Of a stretch of DNA of 64,000 nucleotides, positions 36,883 through 46,240 are shown piece by piece (position 1 is the first letter of the stretch; each line of letters starts with the position of its first letter). The notes beneath the pieces are model-generated. The model was not told the origin of the DNA. It ran no database searches and saw only the letters and a list, made by a program, of their open reading frames with translations. Source of the DNA: Mesostigma viride (Eukaryota; Streptophyta; Mesostigmatophyceae; Mesostigmatales; Mesostigmataceae); the NCBI GenBank assembly GCA_009746045.1, contig RPFO01000848.1, positions 1 through 64,000 on the forward strand, given 5' to 3'. Position numbers and translations under genes: made by a program.

Positions 36883-37068
36883 ATGAACATCAACATCAAA
36901 CTCAAGAACAAGCGCGAGCGGTACCACAGCGGGGCGGGGCATCCCGTAACATCGAGCAAGGGCGAGAGGATCGCGGGCATGACGATCGCGGGGCTGTTCC
37001 TGACTGTCATCCTGGGGGTTGTGCTGTACCAGGCCTACACGGGGCGGCAGATTATCAGCAGCAACTAA
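36883..37068 (+). CDS. Small single-span membrane protein, 61 aa
   Basis: A basic N-terminus (MNINIKLKNKRERY) precedes one clear membrane helix, GMTIAGLFLTVILGVVLYQA, and a short polar tail. ATATATCTCC lies about 33 nt upstream, the same motif as before 12039. Its stop codon abuts the next start as TAAATG. A CAGGTGAGC string just upstream is too close to its AG to be an intron. Likely a virion membrane protein. Confidence 0.6.
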   Translation: MNINIKLKNKRERYHSGAGHPVTSSKGERIAGMTIAGLFLTVILGVVLYQAYTGRQIISSN

Positions 37069-38118
37069 ATGGAGACGTGCAAGGTGTGCCCCCGCCCGGT
37101 GCTCCCTGCCGAGGACTTGTGTGAGGCGTGCATGGAGCGCATGGACCACGTGGTCGCCCAGGGGCACGCGCAATACTTCCTGGACGCGGCCGAGCAGTGT
37201 CGGATGCACCCCTACGCGGCGGCCGACGTGCTGAAGGTGTACCTGACCCGCACGTGCAATTACTGGATGGACCTGGTGCACTTCACGGCGCACGTGCTCT
37301 ACGCGGAAAACACGAGGGCGGTGGTGGAGATTGTGCAGAGATACCACGACAGGAAACGATACCTGCGCGCGGTGGACGCCCTCTTAACGAGCGGAGGAGA
37401 CTCGGAGTGCCGGCTGTCCAAGTCATGGCATGGCGTGCTGTCATCACCAGTGCACGCACGCATCCAAGCGAACAGGAGCGCTGTCAAAGAGGGGGAGACA
37501 GGAGAGAGACCAAGGCGCGTGAAAAGCCTCACAACCCTGTGCTACCTGCAGCTCCCCTCTGCTGACCTGGCGTGGCTGAGGGCCGCAGGCGCCGAGGGGG
37601 GCTGGACATGGACACCGTCATTGGACGGAGGGGGCGGGGGGCGGCTGGGACTCCTTGGGGGCTGGCGACCATATCGTCGTAAGCTTGCGGAAGGGGGCCA
37701 TCTTCCTCTCTTTTCTCGCGAGCTTGTCCCTCGCAATCTGTTCTTTCCTCAGCTTCTCCCGCTGTTTCTTACTATCTTCCGCCTGCTCCTGGCGCCTCTT
37801 TTCTCTCGCGATTCTTTCCTGTTCCTCCGCCCTGGCCACTCGGTTTCTGGCTTCCTGCACCTTCCACTTCTCGAAAAGGACGTCCTGGTCGCTGAAAAGC
37901 TTGTCCATGTCGACTCTGGACCTGATTTCGAGAGGCACCCTCGCCTTGACAGCATCCTTGACTCTCATGATTCGCGAAACCTCGGGGGTCTCGTCAAGGA
38001 GCTGGCGCAGGACCATGTATCTCTGCAGGATATACCGGGGCTCCGGGTCGGGATGCTTCCTATTCCCACGATTAGCTACGAACCTGTCGACGCACCCATC
38101 CGTAATGGTGCTGCCTAA
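37069..38118 (+). CDS. Zinc-binding protein; C-terminal extent uncertain
   Basis: Starts directly after the previous stop (TAAATG). The N-terminus METCKVCPRPVLPAEDLCEACMERM has CKVC and CEAC, a plausible zinc site, followed by a helical region up to about residue 110. From about 37618 the frame runs antisense to the gene at 37618-38217 and reads as a hydrophobic shadow of it, so the true protein probably ends near 37600 or changes frame before that point. Only the first 110-150 residues are supported. Confidence 0.45.
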   Translation: METCKVCPRPVLPAEDLCEACMERMDHVVAQGHAQYFLDAAEQCRMHPYAAADVLKVYLTRTCNYWMDLVHFTAHVLYAENTRAVVEIVQRYHDRKRYLRAVDALLTSGGDSECRLSKSWHGVLSSPVHARIQANRSAVKEGETGERPRRVKSLTTLCYLQLPSADLAWLRAAGAEGGWTWTPSLDGGGGGRLGLLGGWRPYRRKLAEGGHLPLFSRELVPRNLFFPQLLPLFLTIFRLLLAPLFSRDSFLFLRPGHSVSGFLHLPLLEKDVLVAEKLVHVDSGPDFERHPRLDSILDSHDSRNLGGLVKELAQDHVSLQDIPGLRVGMLPIPTISYEPVDAPIRNGAA

Positions 38119-38217
38119 ACAGCCCTCCATGAGACACTGAATCAGCTGGTCCTTTTCGTTTTCGTCCGCTCCCAAAAGCTCGTGGGCCCGGGACAGGACA
38201 CCTTGGACGTTCCCCAT
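37618..38217 (-). CDS. Putative N-myristoylated coiled-coil protein, 199 aa
   Basis: The ATG at 38217 gives MGNVQGVLS, a good N-myristoylation signal (Gly at 2 and a small residue at 6). The N-terminal half is mixed; from about residue 110 a long highly charged helix (RAEEQERIAREKRRQEQAE and on) predicts a coiled coil. The start context and N-terminus closely resemble those of the J-domain gene at 40681-41298 (MGNVAGVV), so the two may be distantly related membrane-tethered proteins. Confidence 0.6.
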   Translation of the reverse strand: MGNVQGVLSRAHELLGADENEKDQLIQCLMEGCLGSTITDGCVDRFVANRGNRKHPDPEPRYILQRYMVLRQLLDETPEVSRIMRVKDAVKARVPLEIRSRVDMDKLFSDQDVLFEKWKVQEARNRVARAEEQERIAREKRRQEQAEDSKKQREKLRKEQIARDKLARKERKMAPFRKLTTIWSPAPKESQPPPAPSVQ

Positions 38218-38763
38218 GGCTGCTGTAGGAGGAGAGCATCGTCTCACTTCGACGACGGGAATATATTTTCATTTGTTGTCAGCCACGTACACAACGGGCA
38301 GCGCGCGCGCGGCCTCGGGGTGTCAGGGGCGGTGCACACATCCGCTAAACGTTAATATATAACTCTATTTCCCCCAAAATTCCGTAGGCGGAGTGCGTCG
38401 TGACGGAGGTCGTGCTGCGTGTGGTCACTTTCCGTGTGGTGCTGGGTTCGAACCTCCGTAGTGTCATGGATTAAAGGGTTTTATGATTTTTTTCTTTTTT
38501 TATATATTTTTGCTTTGGATTTTGATATTGTTTACCTTAGCAACCAACACACGTGAGGAAAGTAATGAGACTTGCTTTCATTCATTTTTAGAATCACATA
38601 GCTGCTAGGGCGGCCTCCCTGTTGGCTTTCTGGTTCGACTGCATTACCGTCTTGTTTTGCCCTTGACCAGGAAATTGGTTTTTAAGGTGCTCGACGTACA
38701 CACGGGCCGGTCCCACTTGACACACCGCCCGATTTATGTCACCCTGTCCGCGGACGTGTCGCG
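38218..38763. other. 546-nt A/T-rich interval with a possible gene remnant
   Basis: Between two divergent genes. It contains poly-T and TATATATTTTTGC tracts and a tRNA-like T-loop string (GGTTCGAACC near 38445-38454) without matching stems. On the minus strand, 38594-38746 encodes about 50 residues with good codon use (VGPARVYVEHLKNQF, ending ALAAM) but lacks any start codon, so it may be the C-terminal remnant of a lost gene. No other structure is evident. Confidence 0.4.
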
Positions 38764-39140
38764 ATGGACGAGATCCTGTCCGGGTTGTCCAAGCTGAAGA
38801 GGATCCGCGAGGGAATGCGGACGATAAGGCACTCACGGGACGGGGGGGGCACGAGGAAGCGGTTTTAAATGAACTGAAACACGACGTCCGCACCGTGCTA
38901 ATGACCGAGTCCACATTGCTGGACCCGGAATCCATCCTGTCCATATGGAGACTGGTCACTGCGGCCGACGAACGCTTGCACAGGCGGGGGGGGGCGCTGT
39001 TTTGGAGAGTGGTGGTCGGCGGTATCACGACCCGCGCGTCTAAACTGCCAACAAGCGAACGGGCCGCGTTCGTGGTGCGCGAGCTACTTAAGGCGGTCGG
39101 CGCGCCCTCGCAACTAAAAAACAGCGCGACTAGAAAGTAA
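38764..39140 (+). CDS. Hypothetical protein, about 125 aa, one frame break
   Basis: The ATG at 38764 (MDEILSGLSKLKRIREG) starts a frame that is coding up to the G8 run near 38842-38849; the signal then continues in the frame ending at 39140 (EAVLNELKHDVRTVLM, ending NSATRK). The product is helical and charged. No family is recognised. It is followed by an A/T-rich interval and copy 2 of the mobile element. Confidence 0.5.
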
Positions 39141-39354
39141 ACGCGTGCATGCCGCGCGCCCCGCGCGAGAATCCAACAAGATACCCATGCAAGCAAGCAA
39201 TTTTATTGGGAATTTATTCATTTGTAAATAAATACACGACCCCCACTTGTCGTCCACTCATGATCAAACATAACACACTGAAATAAGATCTATAATACAT
39301 CACACTTTTGCGAAGAAGCTGCGAATGTCGCCATCCCTGCGGGGGACGGGGCGC

Positions 39355-40139
39355 CATTACAATTCGTTCAAGTGGCCCGCCGGAGCGGCTGTACAATTTT
39401 TCCCAGTGAGCGCGCTGCCAAGTGTACTTGTGGGCAAATTTTTAGGTGCCCCGTCACTTCGAGGTACTAAAAATTAGGCTACGGTACGAATTCAGCGAAT
39501 TTCAGCGAATTTTCAGTCGAACCAAAGGAAGTGACGCCAACTACCAAAAAGTTTCCGTTACGAATTTTCAGCCCAACACTCGCGCAAAATGAAGTGACGG
39601 CAACTACCAAAAAGTTTCCGTTACGAATTTTCACTCCCACACGTTTGCACAAAAGGAAGTGACGGCAACTACCAAAAAGTTTCCGTTACGAATTTTCAGT
39701 CCCACACTTCGCGCAAATTTTAGTAGGGCTGCACGCAAGCTACCTTTCAAAATTTTGCGCTAGTATGGAACGCATTTAATTCGTCTGGAGGAACGCTGCC
39801 CGCCAACTACCCCCGTTCAGAAAGTTCCGCCGAAATTTACCCGAGATTTGGAAATCTGAACGTCCGCGCAAATTTTAGTAGGGCTGCACGCAAGCTACCT
39901 TTCAAAATTTTGCGCAAGTATGGAACGCAATTCATTCGTCCGGAGGAATGCTGCTCGTCAACTGCCCCCGTTCAGAAAGTTGCGCCGAACTTTACTTGAG
40001 ATTTGGAAATCTGAACGTGCGGTTGGAGTTTCGCGGGGAAACCCAAGTTCCCAAGTAATTCACCAATGACGCGCTTCGAACACTTGTCCGCTAAAACCTA
40101 AGCAGCCGCTCCGGCTGGCCACTTAAACGAAACTTGATG
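39355..40139. mobile_element. MITE-like element, copy 2 (785 bp)
   Basis: Collinear with copy 1 at 22736-23520 over its whole length, with about ten single-base differences and no length change. Terminal inverted repeats are at 39355-39391 and 40103-40139. Flanks differ completely from those of copy 1, so the ends are well defined by comparison (CATTACAA on the left, AACTTGATG on the right). No credible ORF inside. The right end provides the last codons of the gene at 40091. Confidence 0.88.
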
Positions 40140-40681
40140 GGCGGCGGCGGAGGAGGAGGAGCAGCAGGCGCGGTCTCGGCAAAGTCGTCGTAGATTTCTG
40201 ACACGCGCTCCCTCACGCGCGCGCTGGGGGGCGCCACCCTGTCGGCAAACCTCCTCAGCCTGCGCCTCACGCCCAGCCTGCTCTGGTTCTCCTCCTCCCG
40301 GTCCCGCCCCCGCTTCCTAGGTCTGCTCTGGCCCTCGCCCCCCGACTCCTCCTCCTCCTCCTGCTGCTCGCGTGCTCCAGGTGGGAATCCCCACACGCAC
40401 CCCGGCGTGACAGGGCGCCCCCTCTGCCGGCGCCGCCCAGGGGGCGAAGGGAGCCCGCTCTCCCTCGCAGAGGCCAGACAGGCTGACAGGCGTGAGGGGG
40501 GAGGGGCGGGCGTCGCAGAGGCCTGGGATGGCACGTAGTCCAGGGGGCGGTGGTCTGGATGCTCCATGTAAAACTGGTGCAATGTGTAGGTGGGGTCCTG
40601 GAGCTGCTTCCTCTCAAAAAGGATCTTCCACCTCTCCTTGGCCAGTGTGTCCAGCACCAGGTTATAAGCCCAGTCCCTCAT
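40091..40681 (-). CDS. Basic disordered protein whose C-terminus is encoded by the element
   Basis: The ATG at 40681 (MRDWAYNLVLDTL) overlaps the stop of the upstream J-domain gene as TGATG, suggesting coupled expression or at least tight packing. The N-terminal 60 residues look ordered; the rest is Pro/Arg/Glu-rich. After a Pro run the frame enters the inverted repeat of element copy 2 at 40139 and ends with FRLSGQPERLLRF at 40091. The original C-terminus may therefore have been lost. The name or function is not recognisable. Confidence 0.55.
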   Translation of the reverse strand: MRDWAYNLVLDTLAKERWKILFERKQLQDPTYTLHQFYMEHPDHRPLDYVPSQASATPAPPPSRLSACLASARESGLPSPPGRRRQRGRPVTPGCVWGFPPGAREQQEEEEESGGEGQSRPRKRGRDREEENQSRLGVRRRLRRFADRVAPPSARVRERVSEIYDDFAETAPAAPPPPPPPIKFRLSGQPERLLRF

Positions 40682-41298
40682 CAAAGGGGGGCAGGGCCGC
40701 GCACTCTGAACAGCTTGTCGGAAATCGCGGAGACGAGGGCCGCCGTCTTCTGACGCCCCCAGGAATCGACAGACGAAAACACGGCCTGCAGGTCCGCGAT
40801 GGCGACGTCGTGGTTCGTGGGAAGATCACCGACGGCCACGACACAGTGGCAAATCATGTAGTCGGCGAAACGGCAGGCCTCCACCTCGCAGGACCGTTGA
40901 GAACGCATGCCGGCGTTGAACGCACGGGCCCACAAGTCGTCCCACTCCCCATCCTCCTGGGGTTGACGCCTCCCGCCCGACACCACGCGAAAATGGTACT
41001 CCCCTTCCGCAGCCTCGACGCGTTCCCACGAGGAGGTGAGCCGCTGGAAGGCGTCGGTGGCTTCTTGAATTCGGCATTTGTCTGGATGCAGCAAGAGCCT
41101 GAGACGTTTGTACACCTGGTTGGCTTCCTCTCTGTCCACCTGCAGCACAGCCGTCTTCCTATCTCGAACAGCGAGGTAAATCCTCACGACGTCGTCCGCC
41201 AAGGGCAAGCATCCCAGGAGAATTCGGTCGAGGAGATCGCTCTTCTCGCCATCTCGCAATTTGGCAGCGGACTGGACAACGCCTGCGACGTTCCCCAT
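40681..41298 (-). CDS. Putative N-myristoylated J-domain (DnaJ-like) protein, 205 aa
   Basis: The ATG at 41298 gives MGNVAGVVQ, an N-myristoylation signal. At residues 60-95, NQVYKRLRLLLHPDKCRIQEATDAFQRL contains the HPDK motif at 71-74 in the proper helix-loop-helix setting of a J-domain, which stimulates Hsp70 ATPase. The C-terminal part has no recognised Gly/Phe or zinc region, so this is a minimal J-protein. It may recruit host Hsp70 to membranes or virions. The frame is open far upstream of 41298, but that part overlaps the promoter of the divergent spliced gene. Confidence 0.7.
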   Translation of the reverse strand: MGNVAGVVQSAAKLRDGEKSDLLDRILLGCLPLADDVVRIYLAVRDRKTAVLQVDREEANQVYKRLRLLLHPDKCRIQEATDAFQRLTSSWERVEAAEGEYHFRVVSGGRRQPQEDGEWDDLWARAFNAGMRSQRSCEVEACRFADYMICHCVVAVGDLPTNHDVAIADLQAVFSSVDSWGRQKTAALVSAISDKLFRVRGPAPL

Positions 41299-41556
41299 GG
41301 AGCTGGCGGTCAGACGAGGAAGACGGTGGTGCCAAGCCAGCGGGGGGCTCGGGAGGGGCTCGGTGCAGCCCACTTGATGATCCCGCGCCAAGTGGATGGG
41401 CGGACGAGAGCCTGGTGGGCGGACGAAGATTCCGTCTGCTTCCAGTTCCCGCTGTCTTGGCTCCCCTTTGCCGCCCAAAATTCGCTTTTCCCGCGCCAGG
41501 GCGCCCGTGACATCAGCCGGATCTGGGCGCCCAAGTTCAAACGAACGGCCGGTGGG

Positions 41557-41563
41557 TATAAAG
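41557..41563 (+). promoter_or_regulatory. TATA box of the spliced gene
   Basis: TATAAAG in GGTGGGTATAAAGACCCGC lies 117 nt upstream of the ATG at 41674, with a Py-rich leader between. This is the spacing of a eukaryotic Pol II gene with a 5' leader, unlike the 10-20 nt seen for the capsid genes. The same TATAAAG with a long leader precedes 59587. Confidence 0.5.
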
Positions 41564-41673
41564 ACCCGCTCGTTTGTCCTGTGGGTCACCGCTCGACTGA
41601 CGAACTCCCACCGCACTGACGGCTGACACCTCGCCGGACGGCTGCACTCCCTCTCTCAGACTCGCCTACCACC

Positions 41674-43446
41674 ATGGCAAACACGTTCGCATCGGCACAA
41701 GACCGGAAGATCGCCAACGGTGAGCTGCACGTGACTGCGACTGCGCCTGGTTGCCGCTGCAGTGTGTGTGTTTTCAGGGGAGATTGGGGGGTCTCGCTCG
41801 TGTCGCGTTTCTGGTCGCCTGTTGGGTATTTCTCGAGAAGGGGCGCGCCTGCCCGTCTTGTTCCATGGCTGAAGAGGTTCCTGGCACTTCCTTCGCAAGC
41901 TTACGTTCCTAGCAAGCTTACGTTTCCCTGCCTGCCTGCTCGTGATTTGTTCCATGGCTGAAGAGGGAAGGGCCAAGTAGCCACGGTTTATCTCGACCTG
42001 TCGTCTCGAGGATGCTGCATGCTTCTTTTCCACATTCGGCGTTTCGCGTGCTTACGTTTCTCTTTCCCTTCTTCCCATGCCTGCCTGCTCGTGATTTGTT
42101 CCATGGCTGAAGAGGGAAGGGCCAAGTAGCCACGGTTTATCTCGACCTGTCGTCTCGATCTTTTCCACATTCGGCGTTTCGCGTGCTTACGTTTCTCTTT
42201 CCCTTCTTCCCATGCCTGCCTGCTCGTGATTTGTTCCTCGGTGCGCTGCAGCCCGCTCCGGCATCGAATTGGGCACGAAGAGATACGCGCGGACCATCGG
42301 GGCAGACGACGGTCGAGTGTACACCACCACGGCCATCGAGCCCGCTGGCGATGACCACCCCAACTCCCCTGGGATGCAAATCATGAACCAGCAGGTCGGG
42401 GCCGTCACGAATCGCCAAATCGCGGTGGTTTGGAAGCGCAAGAACGGTCAGCGTTTTGCCAAGGTGGTGTGCACCAACGCGAAGGGTGGCATCAGGGCAC
42501 GTCAATACGTCATCAATGCGGGCGGCGAGCAGCGATACGCAGTGCGTCCGGTTCCGTTCGGCGCAGTTCCGGTGGAGAACGCCGCAAAAACTGTTTTTTT
42601 GTGGGAGGAGCGCGGCGTGGCCTGCTTGCTGGACTCCTCCCGGTACTGCAACGAGTCTGATTTCATCCGGGACGCTGGCGAGGCGAAGAAGGAGCCCAAC
42701 TGCGAGTTGGTGTTTGGGAACGTGCAGGGGGTGACCGCCCTGCGGGTGCGGACCACCCAACGGATTTGGGGGGGCAAGAGCTGATTCTGGATCGCAGCGG
42801 CACGCGATTCTGTGTCAGCACCACCGGCTCCCTTCCCGCTTTGACGCGCGAGAACCGCGCCTCCTGGGGGCATTCTGGACGTCCGGAGCGCCGCCCTAGC
42901 GGCATGACTTGGATGGAGGGCAGCGACAGCGGCAGCGACGGCGAGGAGGAGAAGGGTCTGGCACTCCTCTTGCGGGGGTCTGGCAAGGCCGGGAGCAGCA
43001 AGGGGAAGGGGGGTTCTGGCATGGGGAGCGGCAAGGGGAAGGGGGGTTCTGGCATGGGGAGCGGCAAGGGGAAGGGGGGTTCTGGCATGGGGAGCGGCAA
43101 GGGGAAGGGGTATTCTGGCAAGGGGAAGGGCGTGATGAGGGTGTGGGATGAGGAGGAGGAGGAGGAGGAGGAGTCCGTGATGGAGGAGGATCCCAAACAG
43201 GAGGAGGAGGACCCTAAACAGGAGGAGGAGGAGGAGGAGGAGGAGGAGGAGGAGGAGGATTTGGAGGATGAGGATTGCGACGACCTCAAGGATGAGGACG
43301 AGGATGACGACGGCGGCGAGCAGGGCACCGCGTTCCCTGCGATGTGTGCCATCAGCTGCTCTCCCTTCCTGCTGCGGGCGGCCGAGGATTGCAGTCAGAA
43401 CGATCAGCCGAGGGTCAAGCGTTCGCGCTCGGAGGGATGCGCCTGA
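41674..43446 (+). CDS. Spliced gene: globular domain, Gly-Lys-Gly repeats and acidic tail
   Basis: Exon 1 is 41674-41719 (MANTFASAQDRKIAN) and exon 2 begins at 42252, joined across a GT-AG intron with phase kept. The unspliced frame stops at 41961, and exon 2 has no ATG near its beginning. Exon 2 encodes a globular domain (GTKRYARTIGADDGRVY, IAVVWKRKNGQRFAKVV) to about 42768. A G7 run at 42768-42774 shifts the frame, after which the protein continues with three GSGKGKGGSGM repeats, a long Glu/Asp tract and a basic end at 43446. The function is unknown; it is highly charged and may be nuclear. Confidence 0.6.
41720..42251 (+). other. Candidate spliceosomal intron, 532 nt
   Basis: The donor is ACG|GTGAGC and the acceptor is CTGCAG|CC, behind a long pyrimidine-rich tract (TTTCTCTTTCCCTTC). 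A branch-like TGCTTAC lies upstream of that tract. The interior is made of tandem repeats: a unit near GCCTGCTCGTGATTTGTTCC occurs three times (near 41930, 42080, 42214) and the block with GAAGAGGGAAGGGCCAAGTA twice, so the branch/pyrimidine module is itself duplicated. Confidence 0.6.
43018..43116 (+). repeat. Three tandem 33-bp coding repeats
   Basis: The unit starts GGCATGGGGAGCGGCAAGG and ends GGGGTTCT; it encodes Gly-Met-Gly-Ser-Gly-Lys-Gly-Lys-Gly-Gly-Ser. Near-perfect nucleotide identity shows recent expansion inside the spliced gene. Confidence 0.75.
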
Positions 43447-43912
43447 GGGAATTCCAGGCTGTTCTTGTGTTCGCTGTCCCTGGAGCTCCTGGCCGGCGAC
43501 GTGGGCCGCCCCAGCATGGCCTCCGCGGCCCTTGTGGCGTGCTCCTTTTTATTTCCGCAGACGCACCATAGGAATATTGTCCAGGGCCCTTTCATGTACC
43601 TAACTTTCAGGGGGCATTTTTTTCGGACTGGCCTTGTATGCGTGTATTCTTGATGCATGGGGACTCTCCCCTTACTATCATTGACCAGCGGTTCTCATGT
43701 CCAGAGCTTGTAATATAAATAGTAGGTAGGACTCGCCTGAATGAATAAATGATTTCTGTGATTATGATACATTCATTGAACACACGCGATTCATTGATCA
43801 TTTAGGAATAATAGATTTAATCAGTAACACGTTCGAGAGCATGTGGGCAACTGGGACAAAACCATCTAGACGCGCACCCCCGCCCCTAAGTCAGGCCGCT
43901 CGGACCCTTCCG
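43447..43912. other. 466-nt A/T-rich intergenic region
   Basis: Lies between two convergent genes. It is clearly A/T-richer than its surroundings, with AATATAAATAG and several ATTCATTGAT-like strings near 43740-43830. The minus-strand frame at 43607-43801 lacks coding character. It may hold 3' ends and polyadenylation signals (AATAAATG near 43744); no gene is supported. Confidence 0.4.
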
Positions 43913-45233
43913 TCACCTCAGCACGCCCGACATGTGCAGCGCCTGGATGGCGGTGCGGACCGCTGGCACACACGCGCAGGCGTGCAGCGCGGACGCCACC
44001 CTGGCCGCATACTGGGCGTCGGTTTCCTCGTCCCGCTGGCGCCTCAGCGGCTCGAGGGCGGGGCTGCGTATCATGTCCAGCGCCTTGCCCACCTCGTTCT
44101 CCATGTGCGTGCAGAAGAGGGCGACCGGGCGCACGGGGGACGGGGCGTGGGCGGCAAAGTACACGGTGGCGGGCGGAGGGGGGGTGAGGCAGTAGAGGCC
44201 GCGCCCGGCGGCAGGGGGGGTCAGCTGGTAGAAGGGGGGGGAGTGGAAGGGGGGGGGCTCGTTTTCCTTGTCGGCGGCGCACCGTTTCTTGGCCCCCTTG
44301 GCCCCGTCCGGGATGCGCAGGGAGGCCATATGGTCGCGCAGGGCCCTTAGCTCCTTCTCCTCCTTCTCCAAGGCCACCGCCTGGGCGGCCAGCTCGGCCT
44401 TCTTGGCCGCGAGCTCCTCCTCCAGCAGCACCACCTTGACGGCGGGGGGCAGCGGTGGTGTCTCCCCCGCCTGGGCGGCCTCCGGGTCGTCCAACCAGGG
44501 CAGCTTGGACGTGTAGGGGAGGGGGCAGAGGGAGAGCAGCCTGAGCAGGTTGGTCGCCTCGCAGTACTCGTGCTCGACGCGCGCCCACTCCTTGCTCTTC
44601 TTGCGGAGGCACTCCTCCGCCCCTGGCGCCTCCGGGTTCACCCAGGCCCAGTCGTACTCCTCCTTCCAGGCCTCGCACCTGGCCACGTCCATGCTCAGCT
44701 GGACCTTGCGCCGCTCCACCTCGCGCTCGAGCGCCGCCCCCCGCTCCTCCCCCAGCGGCCGGGCCGACCGCGGCCTGCACCTCCCCCCTGCGCACGATCA
44801 TCCCCGCCGCGGCCAGGCCCAGCTCGGCGATCAGGTGATTGCACACGGCCGCCCTCTTGTCGACGCCGTCGGCGGGGCAGGGCAGCCGCAGCAGGAAGGG
44901 CTTGAGGACGCTCCGGGCCAGGTGGTACCCCCCCTTCTTGTTCTCCAAGTCCACGGCGGTCCGGCGCCCGTCCGCGGTCGGCGCGGCGACGGCCTCCACC
45001 AGCCTCTTGGTGCCCCTGAAGTCCAGCCGCTCGGTGACGGCCACGGCCACGTCCCTCGCGTTGTAGAAGACCTCTCCGTCCACCGGGGCGGTGCGGACGT
45101 ACGGGCGGATGGGCCGCGGGGGCCGGACCAGGTAGTCGTCCAGGGTGGTCAGCACCACGTCGAACGAGTTCGGGAACGAGCTGCCGCGCCCCCTCTCCGG
45201 GCGCTGCCACCCCTCCGCCACGTGGCTGCCCAT
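43913..45233 (-). CDS. Putative Bro-N-like domain protein with coiled coil, one frame break
   Basis: The ATG at 45233 (MGSHVAEGWQRPERG) begins the first frame. VDGEVFYNARDVAVAVTERL resembles the (V)W(F/Y)xA(K)DVAxAL motif of Bro-N DNA-binding domains, and KKGGYHLARSVLKPFLLRL may be its second half. Near 44740 the coding signal moves to the frame ending at 43913; that part has a coiled coil (VLLEEELAAKKAELAAQAV) and a helical C-terminus (ALHACACVPAVRTAIQALHM). About 440 residues in all. Bro-type proteins are frequent in large DNA viruses and often bind DNA or chromatin. The assignment is moderate. Confidence 0.55.
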
Positions 45234-46240
45234 GGGCGGGGGAGGGTGGACGGACGGGGCCTCGGGCAGACGGCGCAGGGGGCGGACGGGGGCTCGGGCA
45301 GACGGGGGGTCGACAGTCGGCGCAGGTTGGACGGACGGGGCCTCGGGCAGTCGGCAGTAGGCGCAGGTTGGACGGACGGGGCCACGGGCAGTTGGCGTGT
45401 AGTCGACGGACGGAGGAAAACGGGCAATGTCCGAGGACGCGACGGCCTGGACTCGCAGGCCCTCGGGGGTTGTACGAAAATTTGCGCTTTTTTACGGCGA
45501 CGATCGGATTCTCCGCGCTTTTCGCAGAGTGGCGGCAAGGCCGTACGGTTTCTGGCGCTTTCGTGAGCTCTCCGGCGTTGCCGTACTAATTCGGGTACTT
45601 CCGCGCTCTCCCAGGCAGTACCGCGAAGATTCAGCGAATTCCGTACGATCTGATGTCCGGTGCCGATTGGGGGTCCGTACGACTGGACTCTGAACATGTG
45701 TCAGAAGATTCCCGCGGATCTCCCCGCCGTCCCTCTTTCCCCGGGATCCCCTCGTCCGGCCACAAATCTGCGCGGGTACCGATTCGCCAGCGTCAGTCCA
45801 GGGCCGGAAGGTACTTTTCTCGTACAGCCGTACGTACGGATTTTTGGGGGGGAGATTGCAGCAATCCCGGGGGGCGTACCCAACAACTTCTCTACTAGGT
45901 TGCTACCTAGTACTGTTCTTTTTTACATCAGTCATAAAAAAAAAAGGAGAGGAGAGGATAGCCGCAATCTCCCCCCGAAATCCCGTCCACCCAGCCGGCT
46001 CTCGGGTCGTAGAATTCGTACCGAGGCCCCGCGGGACTAAAGGCGCAGAGAGTACGACGCGTACGATTTCTGCCCGGCCCGTTCCCTGCCTTGCCCGGAC
46101 GATGGCCGGACGGCACGGCCACGGGAATCAGCCCTCCAGCGCGCGCTGCCCCGCTTCCGCGCCTGCGCACGACGCCTCCATGACCGAATTCAATGAAATT
46201 ACAAGTCGTGCGCAGAGGCAGCGAGGCGGGATTTTTGGCA

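Noticed and set aside
37618-38118. C-terminal half of the plus-strand frame from 37069 as real protein
   Set aside because: It lies antisense to a gene with a myristoylation start and charged coiled coil and reads as its hydrophobic shadow.
38441-38460. tRNA-like T-loop string GGTTCGAACCTCC
   Set aside because: No acceptor, D or anticodon stems can be paired around it, and the T-stem has a mismatch.
43607-43801. 64-aa minus-strand ORF in the A/T-rich gap
   Set aside because: Codon use and composition are unlike any gene in the window; it sits in a convergent intergenic region.
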